A stretch of DNA of 64,000 nt, taken from positions 2,418,001 to 2,482,000 of the forward strand of contig NZ_JARRAG010000002.1 of assembly GCF_029589435.1 (NCBI RefSeq), read 5' to 3'. The notes below the pieces were generated by a model, which saw only the letters and a program-made list of their open reading frames with translations, ran no database searches and was not told the DNA's origin. Shown here piece by piece: positions 53,060 through 61,066 of this stretch. Numbering within the stretch: the stretch's first letter is position 1; every line of letters starts with the position of its first letter. Source of the DNA: Paludisphaera mucosa. GTDB lineage: Bacteria; Planctomycetota; Planctomycetia; Isosphaerales; Isosphaeraceae. The translations under genes were made by a program, and so were the position numbers.

Positions 53060-53703
53060 TGCCGCCTGCTCGGCCTGGATCTGGGGATCTCCACGCTCCG
53101 GCGGGCGTTCGGCGAGATGGGCCTGACCCATAAAAAGGTCAGGGGTCCGCCGAGCGGGACCTGTCGGACTTGGCCCGCGACTGCGGGCGCGAGCCCATGC
53201 CCGGCCTGGACCCGAAACCCCTCGCCTACGGCGACGAGATCTGGGTGAGAACGAAGATGACCCGGCCCCGGGGCCGCTTCCCGGCGGCGTGCGGCCGGTC
53301 ATGGCCGTGCCGCACGGCCGCTGGAATACGACGACGTTCGTGACCGACTTGCGGGTCGACGGGGCGATCGACGGCGAGTTTTCGCCGCCGACTTCCGCCG
53401 GCAGTTCGCGCCGGCCTTGCGGTTGTGCGACGTGGTGACGACGACCTCGCTTGCCACGATCGGCAAGGAGCCGGCAAGGCGATAAAGGGGGCGTGCTGCC
53501 GGCTGCTGCGCCGGCCGCCTTATAGCCCCGATTTCAACCCAATCGAGCAGACCTTTGCCAAGCTCAAGAGGCTCTTCCGCGAGGCTGACGAGATCACCGA
53601 GTCCGCGGCCGCCTCGATCCCCGACTCGACCGGGAGGTCTTCGGCCGAGGGGCAACACCCTCAGGACTTCGATCGATCGGTTCAGCCCGAGCTTCCGCCT
53701 TGA
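53060..53703 (+). pseudogene. IS630-family transposase remnant, several frameshifts
   Basis: Scattered frames give STLRRAFGEMGLTHKKVR-type sequence, then RRPPYSPDFNPIEQTFAKLK and RLFREADEITESAAASI, the last catalytic Glu region of IS630. The middle catalytic Asp block is broken by indels. No start or terminal repeats remain. Confidence 0.7.
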
Positions 53704-53815
53704 GCCGACGTGCGATCTCGACGGCCAGGAGGGTCAGTAGTCGCGGGATCTCGGGGCGGGGGCGGCCCTCCAGATCGGATTGGTCGGGAGAAACGGACGA
53801 ATCGGCGATTGTCAT
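53594..53815 (-). CDS. Small hypothetical protein downstream of the recombinase
   Basis: 73 residues from an ATG at 53815 with GGAG seven bases upstream: MTIADSSVSPDQSDLEGRPR, then EIPRLLTLLAVEIARRLKAE, a likely amphipathic helix. I do not recognise it. Its 3' part lies antisense to the IS630 remnant, which weakens the case. The terminator-like hairpin before it would separate it from the recombinase transcript. Confidence 0.35.
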   Translation of the reverse strand: MTIADSSVSPDQSDLEGRPRPEIPRLLTLLAVEIARRLKAEARAEPIDRSPEGVAPRPKTSRSSRGSRRPRTR

Positions 53816-53840
53816 GAGTGAGCTCCAAACTCTAGAAATG

Positions 53841-53874
53841 AAAAAGCCCCCGACCGCGGATTGCGGCGGGGGCC
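53841..53874 (-). terminator. Rho-independent terminator of the serine recombinase gene
   Basis: On the minus strand, a GC-rich stem (GCCCCCGCCGC pairing with GCGGTCGGGGGC around an AATCC loop) is followed by TTTTT. It lies about 40 bases beyond the recombinase stop at 53914. Confidence 0.7.
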
Positions 53875-53913
53875 CTGGGCGTCGTGACGCCGTCGTTCGT
53901 CGATCGATCCGGA

Positions 53914-55866
53914 TCAGGCGGCCCTGGGGCCGTCGACGTCGCTGGGCGACCAGCCGGCCAGCGGCTCGAAGCGGTAGCGGGGGTGGCGGTGCCGACGAGT
54001 CCTTTTCGAGTCCTCGAGCGGCCCGGTCATGCGGACGTAGGGGTCGGCCAGGCCCTTCTCGTCCATCAGGCGGTCCAGCGAGGCCGCCCGTTGGGTGGCG
54101 GTCACTGTCAGTCCCAACTGCGCGGCGACCTTCTTCTCGGACGATCCGGAGGCCCTCAGCTCGACCACCCGCTCGCGGAAGGCGACCCGCTGGGGCGGCT
54201 CGAAGAGGTCGACGACCAGCTCGAGCTTCAGCGGGGCCAGCCGGCCCTCGAGCGCCCCGGTGCCGGGCACCAGCGCCGTCAGGTCGACCGTCAGGTGGGC
54301 CCGGGGCTCGACGGCCTCGCCGTCGCAGAGCCGGTAGGGGATCACTTCCAGCCTCGGCAGCAGCCGCCGGGCCAGCCGGGCGGCCTCCTGGGAGTCGGTC
54401 AGGAGACCCTCGAACGCCTCGCCGGCCAGGGCCCGGAGCCGCTCCTTCGTCGGCAGCACGAGCGGCTCGGCCGGCGTCCGCGCCAACTCGGCCAGTTCGA
54501 AGTCCAGCCGCTCGCGCTCGGCTTCCAGCTCGTGGAGCTTCTCCACCAACGCCGCGCTCGGCCCGGCGGCCGTCATCGCGGCGACGACGTTGTCGACCTG
54601 GCGGGCCGCCTCGGCCGCGTCGCGACGCAGGCCCGCGGCCGTCCTGCCCTGCTCGGCCTCGACCAGCTCGACCTCCCGCTCCAGCTCGGAGCGGAGGGCT
54701 GCGTCGAAGTCGCACATCCCTTCCACCCCGGCCAGGACCGCCCGCGCGATCATGCGGGCGGCCAGGCCGGCCCCGACGGTCGCGCCGTTCCAGCAGCGGT
54801 GGTCCCGGGCCCCGCTGCAGATCAGGTGATCGGCCCGTCCGTGGCCGCCGTAGTAGCAGAGCCGCCCGCAGATCCCGCAAGTCAGGTGCTGGCCGGGGAA
54901 GGCCGTCCGCTTTCGCGAGACGCCCTTGCGGGCGTCCAGGCCCTTGGCCTTGTACTTCGCGGTGCGGCGTTTGATCAGCGCGACGACGCGGTCGTAGCGA
55001 TCCGGATCGATGAACGCCAGGTGCGGGACGTGCCGCACCAGCAGGTCCTCGGGAGGGGCCGGGACGTTGTGCGAGCGGCCCGTCTTGTTCGTCCGCTTCG
55101 CGATCATCCTGTTGCGGACCCTTTCGCCCTTGAGGATCGGGTTGAGCGTGGCGCCGCGGACCCGGGCGATGTTCCAGGTCGCCGAACGGCAGGCCGGCCC
55201 GGGGCGGACGCCCAGGCCGTTGAGCCAGTCCGCGACCTCGGCGTAGGTGGCGCCGCCCTCGAGGAGCCGGAACCATTCGTCGTAGATCGCCTCGGCCTCG
55301 GGGGCCTTGACGACGTCGGCGTCGGACGCGGCCCCCGGCGGCTTGATGTAGCCGTAGACGAGGGTCTGGACCACGCCGCCCTGGGCGAACCGATTGCGCA
55401 GCGAGCGGCGGATCCGCCGGGAGGTGTCGCGGCAGGAGGCCTCGTGGCGGAAGACGTTGAAGAAGGCCCCGAGGTGCCAGTCGTCGCGGGCGGTATCGAC
55501 GAAGTCGTTGACGGCGATCAGCCGGGCCCCGTGGTCCTGGGCCAGCTCGCAGATCTCGTAGGCGTGGGCGCGGCGGCAGATCCGGGCCAGGTCCTCGGCG
55601 ACGACCAGGTCGAAGCCGCGGCCCTCGATAAGCCGCTCGATCTCGAGCAGTTCCACGCGGTCGAGGTGCTGGCCGGAGCCCCGGCTGGCGATCACCTTCA
55701 CATCGACGCGGCCCTCGTAGGCGGCCGCGAGGTGGTCGCGGAGCATGGCCTCCTGGTCGGCGAGGCTCTTTACGTCCTGCTGCTCGGTGCTGATCCGGCA
55801 GACCATGAGGACGCGGAGGACCTGGCCGGACCTCGGGGCCAGGGGCGGGTCGAGGCGACCGCTCAT
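53914..55866 (-). CDS. Large serine recombinase
   Basis: 650 residues. Ser26 in VLMVCRISTEQQDVKSLADQ is the nucleophile. Then come DLVVAEDLARICRRAHAYEI, RHEASCRDTSRRIRRSLRNR (resolvase domain), TLVYGYIKPPG and ATLNPILKGERVRNRMI (recombinase domain), a zinc ribbon (LTCGICGRLCYYGGHGRADH...CSGARDHRCWNG), a coiled coil and an unusual C-terminal helix-turn-helix (SGSSEKKVAAQLGLTVTATQ). It may integrate or excise the element that carries the tyrosine integrase and replication genes to its right. It is transcribed away from them and has its own terminator. Confidence 0.88.
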   Translation of the reverse strand: MSGRLDPPLAPRSGQVLRVLMVCRISTEQQDVKSLADQEAMLRDHLAAAYEGRVDVKVIASRGSGQHLDRVELLEIERLIEGRGFDLVVAEDLARICRRAHAYEICELAQDHGARLIAVNDFVDTARDDWHLGAFFNVFRHEASCRDTSRRIRRSLRNRFAQGGVVQTLVYGYIKPPGAASDADVVKAPEAEAIYDEWFRLLEGGATYAEVADWLNGLGVRPGPACRSATWNIARVRGATLNPILKGERVRNRMIAKRTNKTGRSHNVPAPPEDLLVRHVPHLAFIDPDRYDRVVALIKRRTAKYKAKGLDARKGVSRKRTAFPGQHLTCGICGRLCYYGGHGRADHLICSGARDHRCWNGATVGAGLAARMIARAVLAGVEGMCDFDAALRSELEREVELVEAEQGRTAAGLRRDAAEAARQVDNVVAAMTAAGPSAALVEKLHELEAERERLDFELAELARTPAEPLVLPTKERLRALAGEAFEGLLTDSQEAARLARRLLPRLEVIPYRLCDGEAVEPRAHLTVDLTALVPGTGALEGRLAPLKLELVVDLFEPPQRVAFRERVVELRASGSSEKKVAAQLGLTVTATQRAASLDRLMDEKGLADPYVRMTGPLEDSKRTRRHRHPRYRFEPLAGWSPSDVDGPRAA

Positions 55867-56265
55867 CGGCCACCCCCCCGCCCCGTTCGGCCGGCGTCGG
55901 AGAGTGACGTTTCCAGAGCGCCGACGGGGCCGTCGACCTGTGCTGAAATTGTGCTGAAAGGGATGCGAGACGACCCCAAACGACCGGGGATGACCGCGGA
56001 GGACGGGCTCGGCTCAAACCTAGCGGGCGTCAGGCCTTGGGCCGTAAATCGTGTGTCGCCTGAGGGTTGCGTGGGGCGGGTCTTGCGAATCCCCCCCTCT
56101 CCGCTGAGTTTTCCCGCCGGTCGCCGCAAGTCGATAATCATCATCGAGTTGCGGCCATAATCCTGCCTGCCGACGACCGCCCTGGTGCACGTTTGGTGCA
56201 CGGACCGTGCACCGGGAGCGTGTCCCTTGTCCCGGCCCCGTCGACCTCAGCCCTCGCGACATCGC
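55867..56265. other. Divergent promoter region between serine recombinase and tyrosine integrase
   Basis: About 400 bases. Features seen: a direct repeat TGTGCTGAAA (55939 and about 55950) upstream of the recombinase, and three GTGCAC motifs before the integrase. No gene is recognised. Confidence 0.45.
56185..56212 (+). promoter_or_regulatory. Three GTGCAC palindromes spaced 11 bases apart
   Basis: GTGCAC occurs at 56185, 56196 and 56207, exactly one helical turn apart, about 54 bases before the likely integrase start. This suggests an operator or an arm-type binding site for a recombination or regulatory protein. Confidence 0.5.
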
Positions 56266-57582
56266 GTGGGTCGCGTCTCGTATTACCTTCGCAACGGCTC
56301 CTGGCACATCTACTACCGCGACGGCGAACGCCAGGTCCGACGCCGCGTCGCCCCGACCGAGGAAGAAGCCGCGCGGATCGCCGCCCAGGTCAACTCCCAG
56401 CTGCTCTCCGCGGCCCCGACCCTGCTCGCCTTCACGCCCCTCGGGGTCGCCGAGCTGCGTCGCCGGTTCCTCGACCATCACGAGCTGGTCCAGCGGTCCT
56501 CCCTGGCCACCCTCAGCCGCTACCGGGCCGCCACGCGATACCTGGAAGACTACGCCGCCGGCCTCTCCCCGGCCGCCGCCATGGCCCACGAGCTGCGGCC
56601 CCAGGCCTTCGTCGCCCACCTCCGCTCGCTCTCGGTCGCCCCCAACGGGCACCCGAACACGGCCCGGCGGCCGCTCCGCGACAAGGGGGTCCGCTACATC
56701 CTGGAATGCTGCCGCTCGATGTACGGCTTCGCCGCGAGGATGCGCCACCTGCCCCCCTACGCCGGCAACCCCTTCGCCGAGCTCAGGCTCGACCGGATGA
56801 AGCTCGAGGACGCCAAGCCGGTCTTCGTCTTCGACGAAGCCGCCGAGCTGGCCTTCTTCCGGGCCGCCGACGACTGGGCGTTCGCGGTCCACTTCACGCT
56901 GGCCAAGACCGGGATGAGGCCCGGCGAGCTGGCCCACCTGCTGGTCGAGGACGTCGACCTCGACGCGGGCTGGCTGCACGTTCGAAACCGGCCTGCGTTG
57001 GGCTGGCGGATCAAGACGGGCAAGGACCGCTCCCTCCCCCTGATCGAGGAGCTGGTCGAGGTGCTGAGGCGCGTGATCGGGGCTCGTCCGGCCGGGCCGA
57101 TCTTCCTGCGGCGGCGGTACGACCCCGGCTCCTCGCCGGCGGGGGCGTCGGACCAGTCGGCTTTGGTCCGGCTCCTCGAGAAGAGGGCCGCAGCGGAAGC
57201 CGATCTAGCGGGACGCGCGTTGACGCGGGCCGAGCGGGCCCGGGTCGCGCGCGGCGTCTGGCGGGACGCCGGCGCCATCGACCCGGACCAGGCCCGCACG
57301 GCGTTCCTTCAGACGACAAGGGCGATGGGGCTCGCCGGGGCGACCTGCCCGAAGAGCTGGAGGCACACCTTCGCCACGCTGCTGCAGGACGCCAACGTCG
57401 ACCCGCTGATCAGGCAGGTGACCCTGGGCCATCAGCCCGGCTCGCCGGGCTCGGGGGCGCTGGGGATGACGGGGGTCTACACCCACTCGCGCCCCGAGAC
57501 GCAGCGTCGCGAGATCCTCCGCGCCCTGCGGCTCTGGCCGCTGTCGCTGCAACACGCGCGTGACCGGGCCCGGGTCGGATAG
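56266..57582 (+). CDS. Tyrosine recombinase/integrase
   Basis: About 438 residues from a GTG at 56266 (GRVSYYLRNGSWHIYYRDGE), preferred over the GTG at 56185, which would translate the GTGCAC repeats. Arm and core-binding parts (VQRSSLATLSRYRAATRYLE) precede the catalytic domain: LAKTGMRPGELAHLLVEDVD (Arg near 215), GWRIKTGKDRSLPL (Lys), CPKSWRHTFATLLQDANVDP (HxxR box; the first His position appears to be Lys), TLGHQPG (His) and GVYTHSRPETQR (Tyr near 404). Apparently intact. An excisionase-like gene lies 76 bases downstream on the opposite strand. Confidence 0.88.
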   Translation: MGRVSYYLRNGSWHIYYRDGERQVRRRVAPTEEEAARIAAQVNSQLLSAAPTLLAFTPLGVAELRRRFLDHHELVQRSSLATLSRYRAATRYLEDYAAGLSPAAAMAHELRPQAFVAHLRSLSVAPNGHPNTARRPLRDKGVRYILECCRSMYGFAARMRHLPPYAGNPFAELRLDRMKLEDAKPVFVFDEAAELAFFRAADDWAFAVHFTLAKTGMRPGELAHLLVEDVDLDAGWLHVRNRPALGWRIKTGKDRSLPLIEELVEVLRRVIGARPAGPIFLRRRYDPGSSPAGASDQSALVRLLEKRAAAEADLAGRALTRAERARVARGVWRDAGAIDPDQARTAFLQTTRAMGLAGATCPKSWRHTFATLLQDANVDPLIRQVTLGHQPGSPGSGALGMTGVYTHSRPETQRREILRALRLWPLSLQHARDRARVG

Positions 57583-57658
57583 ATCGACGCTTCCACGGGA
57601 CCCGTCGGCGAGAGGAAATCACCGCCGACCTCGACGACGGGCGAGCGACCAGGTCGGC

Positions 57659-57868
57659 TCAGGAGTCCGCCGGGGGGGCCGTCGCCCTCCCGGCGATCGC
57701 CCGGCGGATCCGTTCGACGTCGATCTCGCTGAAGAGGCGGCGGCCGGGCACCTGGAGGGATGGGCCCGGGACGTCGCCTCGTTCGATCCAGTAGGCCAAC
57801 CGCCATCGGGAAACCCCCAGCCGGGAGGCGACCGGGCCGATCGTCGAGAGATTGTCCGTCCGACGCAT
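57659..57868 (-). CDS. Excisionase / MerR-type helix-turn-helix protein
   Basis: 69 residues from the ATG at 57868: LSTIGPVASRLGVSRWRLAY, WIERGDVPGPSLQVPGRRLF, SEIDVERIRRAI. This is the winged-helix pattern of Xis-type excisionases (HTH_17). It lies convergent to the integrase and likely controls the direction of recombination. A longer open frame to 58126 adds no recognisable sequence. Confidence 0.65.
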   Translation of the reverse strand: MRRTDNLSTIGPVASRLGVSRWRLAYWIERGDVPGPSLQVPGRRLFSEIDVERIRRAIAGRATAPPADS

Positions 57869-58122
57869 ATGCGACCATCCGTCCGTCGTGGGCCACCGAA
57901 CATTTACGTCCACATCGAGTGGGGGAACGCCGGATGAAACCGTGGCGCACATCGCCGGTTTCACCGGCGTCGCTACCCGTGTCGCGAATTCGGCCGGGAT
58001 CGCCCGTCCTCGTGGGGAGGGCAGGATCATCCAGGCTGAACGGGCCGGGGACGAGGGATTTGGGTCGGACCCGCCATGATCGGACCGAAACACGGTCGTC
58101 CTCCGGCCCGGCGGAGTCGTCG

Positions 58123-59625
58123 TCAATCGTCGTCGGGTTGCTCGCCTCCAACGCCCAGGACGACCCTGCCAACCGCCCCGATCTCGGCCCGGTCCGTGAT
58201 GAGCGGAATGATGAATTCACATCCCGGATTCAGGCAGGCGTAGGTGATCGTGATCGGGTCCCTTTCTGGGTCGTCCACCGTCGCTTTCGGTGACGGCGTC
58301 GAACAGCCGCAACCCAGCCCCCTCGATTCGAGGATTCGCATCACGATCAGGGCGAGTCTGTCCACGATCGGCTCGGGTGCCGCGTCCCTCTTCTCATCGA
58401 AGACGAGGGTGGCGGGTCGCTTGATTTCGCAGTCGAGTCGGCGGCGTTCCGAATTCAGATCGACGTAAGATTGCATAACCTGATGCAAGACCCTGACGTG
58501 GTCCGAGTCGCCGGGATTCTCGCAGAGGTTTCCGAGCGATCCCTCGAGGAACTGGAAGCGGTCGACGAGGAGGATCATGGGGAGGCCGCCGAAGTGCGGT
58601 TGGGGTAGGTGCATCCCCTCGAAGATGCGACGTTCGCGGAGGCTCAGCGGTACAGGCAGGGCCTTGGCGACGGCCAGCATCAGGTAACCGACACACTCCG
58701 CCACGTAGCCGTGGGCATTCCAGCCGAGCTGGATGAGAGCCCGACGCACCATCGGTCCCTTCAAGATCCCACCCCGAGCCTTCTTCCGGCCGCCGATTTG
58801 CTTGACGAGGCTGCTGCCACGGCCCGAAAACCAGCCGTTGTAACGGGCTGCCGGTTTCTCGAGGTGGCGGCCAAGTGCGTCGCAGAGCCTCTCGACCACC
58901 ACGGCCTCGCTTACGGCATCCTCCGGGTTGCTCTCGAAGCCGACCCCGAACACGACGGACCGGATCAAGTCGGAGACGTTTGCGACGGGGGGCCCAGGGT
59001 TCGATCGGGCATGGGCGGCGAAACCGTAGCTGATGCTCTGCCCATACGAGGGATCATCAATACCCGCCTCGCGGGCGTCGTTGCGTCCTGCGTCGAGCAG
59101 GGTCTCGATCGGGTCCCGACCGAGTCCCGGGCCATAAAGGGGGTAGAGCCCGTCCACGAGGGTGTGATTCGACGATCCACCGGATCCGGCGATGCGGAGG
59201 TCCTTCGGGCTGTTGAACTTCCTCAGGCAGAACTCCTTCGTCCTGCGTGCGCGCTGGATGGCCAGGAACGCCAGCCGATGACGGAAGATGTTCTCGGGGG
59301 ACAAATCTCCATCCCGTTCGCGCATCGCCAACCCGGCCTCGCCCATCACCGCGACGACAAGGCCGGCCAATCCCCCCGCGGGCGTCCCCTTCGGGCGTTC
59401 TTTCGGCCCGACCGCGGAGATGTAGCGGATTCCATCCGCCCCGACGTGGATGCGTATGGGCAGGCATAAGCCTCGAGGTAGTGGGTTAGGGAGGTCGTCC
59501 GGGGGAGTCCACACCCACATCGTCGACCGGGCCTGCACGACCGTCCCCATGGCCTCGCTCAAGAGGGAGGGAGCGCCGCGATCATCCGTGGGCGTGAGCT
59601 TGCCCCAATCCTTGGTCGAATCCAT
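58123..59625 (-). CDS. Protein of unknown function, 500 residues
   Basis: The frame from an ATG at 59625, with GGGGGA upstream, looks like a genuine soluble protein, but I do not recognise it. Visible segments: MWVWTPPDDLPNPLPRGLCL, ENIFRHRLAFLAIQRARRTK, YNGWFSGRGSSLVKQIGGRK, APEPIVDRLALIVMRILESR, and a C-terminal Cys-rich piece (GLGCGCSTPSP...YACLNPGCEFIIPL) that could bind zinc. There is no signal peptide or membrane helix. It lies between the integrase/excisionase and the replication genes, so it is probably element cargo or a replication/maintenance factor. Confidence 0.65.
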   Translation of the reverse strand: MDSTKDWGKLTPTDDRGAPSLLSEAMGTVVQARSTMWVWTPPDDLPNPLPRGLCLPIRIHVGADGIRYISAVGPKERPKGTPAGGLAGLVVAVMGEAGLAMRERDGDLSPENIFRHRLAFLAIQRARRTKEFCLRKFNSPKDLRIAGSGGSSNHTLVDGLYPLYGPGLGRDPIETLLDAGRNDAREAGIDDPSYGQSISYGFAAHARSNPGPPVANVSDLIRSVVFGVGFESNPEDAVSEAVVVERLCDALGRHLEKPAARYNGWFSGRGSSLVKQIGGRKKARGGILKGPMVRRALIQLGWNAHGYVAECVGYLMLAVAKALPVPLSLRERRIFEGMHLPQPHFGGLPMILLVDRFQFLEGSLGNLCENPGDSDHVRVLHQVMQSYVDLNSERRRLDCEIKRPATLVFDEKRDAAPEPIVDRLALIVMRILESRGLGCGCSTPSPKATVDDPERDPITITYACLNPGCEFIIPLITDRAEIGAVGRVVLGVGGEQPDDD

Positions 59626-60164
59626 CCGAGTACGTCCCCCATCGAAATAGCGATCGGGAAAAAATCATCCGGCGTTCCCATGACCACTGAAGGGTGATCG
59701 CTGGCCACCAATCGATGGGCATCCGGACCTGGCGACATCGTGTAGGAATATCTTGATCCTACGTCGTAATCCTCATTCGTACAGATGAATTTTTGGCCAG
59801 CAGCATTTTATTGGTTCTGGCTGGACGAAAGACCAGGCCGAGCGAGGCCAGGCGAAATTCAGAAGCGACGGTGGATTGCAGCCGAACCGGGGGTCGCCCG
59901 TGTGCTCGATGGGGCGCGGGCGATCCGCGAGCAGCCGATGGACGTACACGCAAGGAGGAAGAAATTTGGATGCGCTGATCAGGGGGGATCGAAATCGACC
60001 GCCGCGATCCGGGGGGGATCATGATCCCCGTCGCGTCCGGGGTGTTCGTCGAGGACGCGGCGGGGGCCGCCAGATGCACCCCCGCCGCCCGTGCTACGCC
60101 CCGACGCCGGCCCTGGACCGCCGGCGTCGACACCGAGCTTGACGTTCACCAGGAGCCTTGCGCG
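59626..60164. other. Divergent intergenic region before the replication genes
   Basis: About 540 bases, AT-richer around 59740-59820, with no recognisable gene. It probably holds divergent promoters for the 500-residue protein and the primase-like gene. Confidence 0.35.
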
Positions 60165-60917
60165 ATGAACACCGACCCCGACGTCCGAGAGGCGCTCTAC
60201 AACGACCGCCCCACGGGCCCCGTGCATCAGATCCAACTGCCGACCGAGCGGATCACCGTCCTGCACGGCTTCATGCTCGACCTCGACCCGAAGCTGCTGC
60301 GCCCCGGCAACGCCCTGTTCCCCCCGGACCCCGACCCGAGGCGGTTTTACGAGAACATCAGGCCGGTCCTCCTACGGCACCCGATCGTGCGCCACGCCGA
60401 GATCCGGGCGAGCGGGACCGGGCTGCACGCCCTAGTCCACCTCGAGCCGCCCGTCGAGCTGACGTCGGCGGCCGACCAGCGCCGCTGGGCCGCCCTGGTC
60501 CGGTCCGTCCAGTGCACCCTGCCCTCCGACCCGGCGGCGCCGGGCATCACCGCCCTGACCCGGCCGGTCGGCTCGACCAATTCGAAGAACGGAGCCGTGG
60601 TCGAGACCCTCTGGGCCGGCGAGCCCATCGCCCCGGGGCGGCTCGAAGAATTCGTGGGGTCGGTGATCGCGGACCCGTTCCGGGCGGTGGCGACGATCCT
60701 GCTCGGGGCCGATCAGGTCCGCCCCTGCCCGGTCTGCCGCGGCGAGGGCAGCCGTCTCGACGTCCTCGCCCGTCACGGCTTCTGCTACGAGGGCTGCCGC
60801 AAGATCGACCTGGGGAAGCTTCTCGACGCGATCTACAAGACGGACGAGCCCGTCGCCCCCGATCGCGACGGGCCGGGGACGGACGCTCGCAAGAAGGCCG
60901 TCAAGGCCCGGGACTGA
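60165..60917 (+). CDS. Primase-like (AEP-type) replication protein
   Basis: 250 residues from the ATG at 60165 with AGGAG nine bases upstream. EIRASGTGLHALVHLEPPVE and GITALTRPVGSTNSKNGAVV resemble the sugar/nucleotide-binding strands of archaeo-eukaryotic primase/polymerase domains in mobile elements. PCPVCRGEGSRLDVLARHGF with CYEGC gives a four-Cys zinc site near 188-210. The expected N-terminal DxD pair is not obvious (FMLDLDPKLL may be it), so activity is inferred. It is followed 150 bases later by the helicase-like gene, suggesting one operon. Confidence 0.6.
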   Translation: MNTDPDVREALYNDRPTGPVHQIQLPTERITVLHGFMLDLDPKLLRPGNALFPPDPDPRRFYENIRPVLLRHPIVRHAEIRASGTGLHALVHLEPPVELTSAADQRRWAALVRSVQCTLPSDPAAPGITALTRPVGSTNSKNGAVVETLWAGEPIAPGRLEEFVGSVIADPFRAVATILLGADQVRPCPVCRGEGSRLDVLARHGFCYEGCRKIDLGKLLDAIYKTDEPVAPDRDGPGTDARKKAVKARD

Positions 60918-61066
60918 CGCATGTTCGACGAGGCGGCCGCCGCGGAGCGACGCCGGCTCGAACGTATGCGTTGAGAATAACACCGAAGACGAGTCGACGG
61001 GGGCCGCAGGCGATCCCGACGGCCCCTGCGGCTCCCGCCGATGCATCACGAAAGGGCGATCCCATC

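Noticed and set aside
53594-56017. 807-codon minus-strand frame over the serine recombinase
   Set aside because: The recombinase motifs are all in the other minus-strand frame (53914-55866); this one is Arg/Gly/Pro-rich shadow, except possibly its last 73 codons.
60921-60974. 17-codon ORF between the primase-like and helicase-like genes
   Set aside because: Too short and with no supporting signal.
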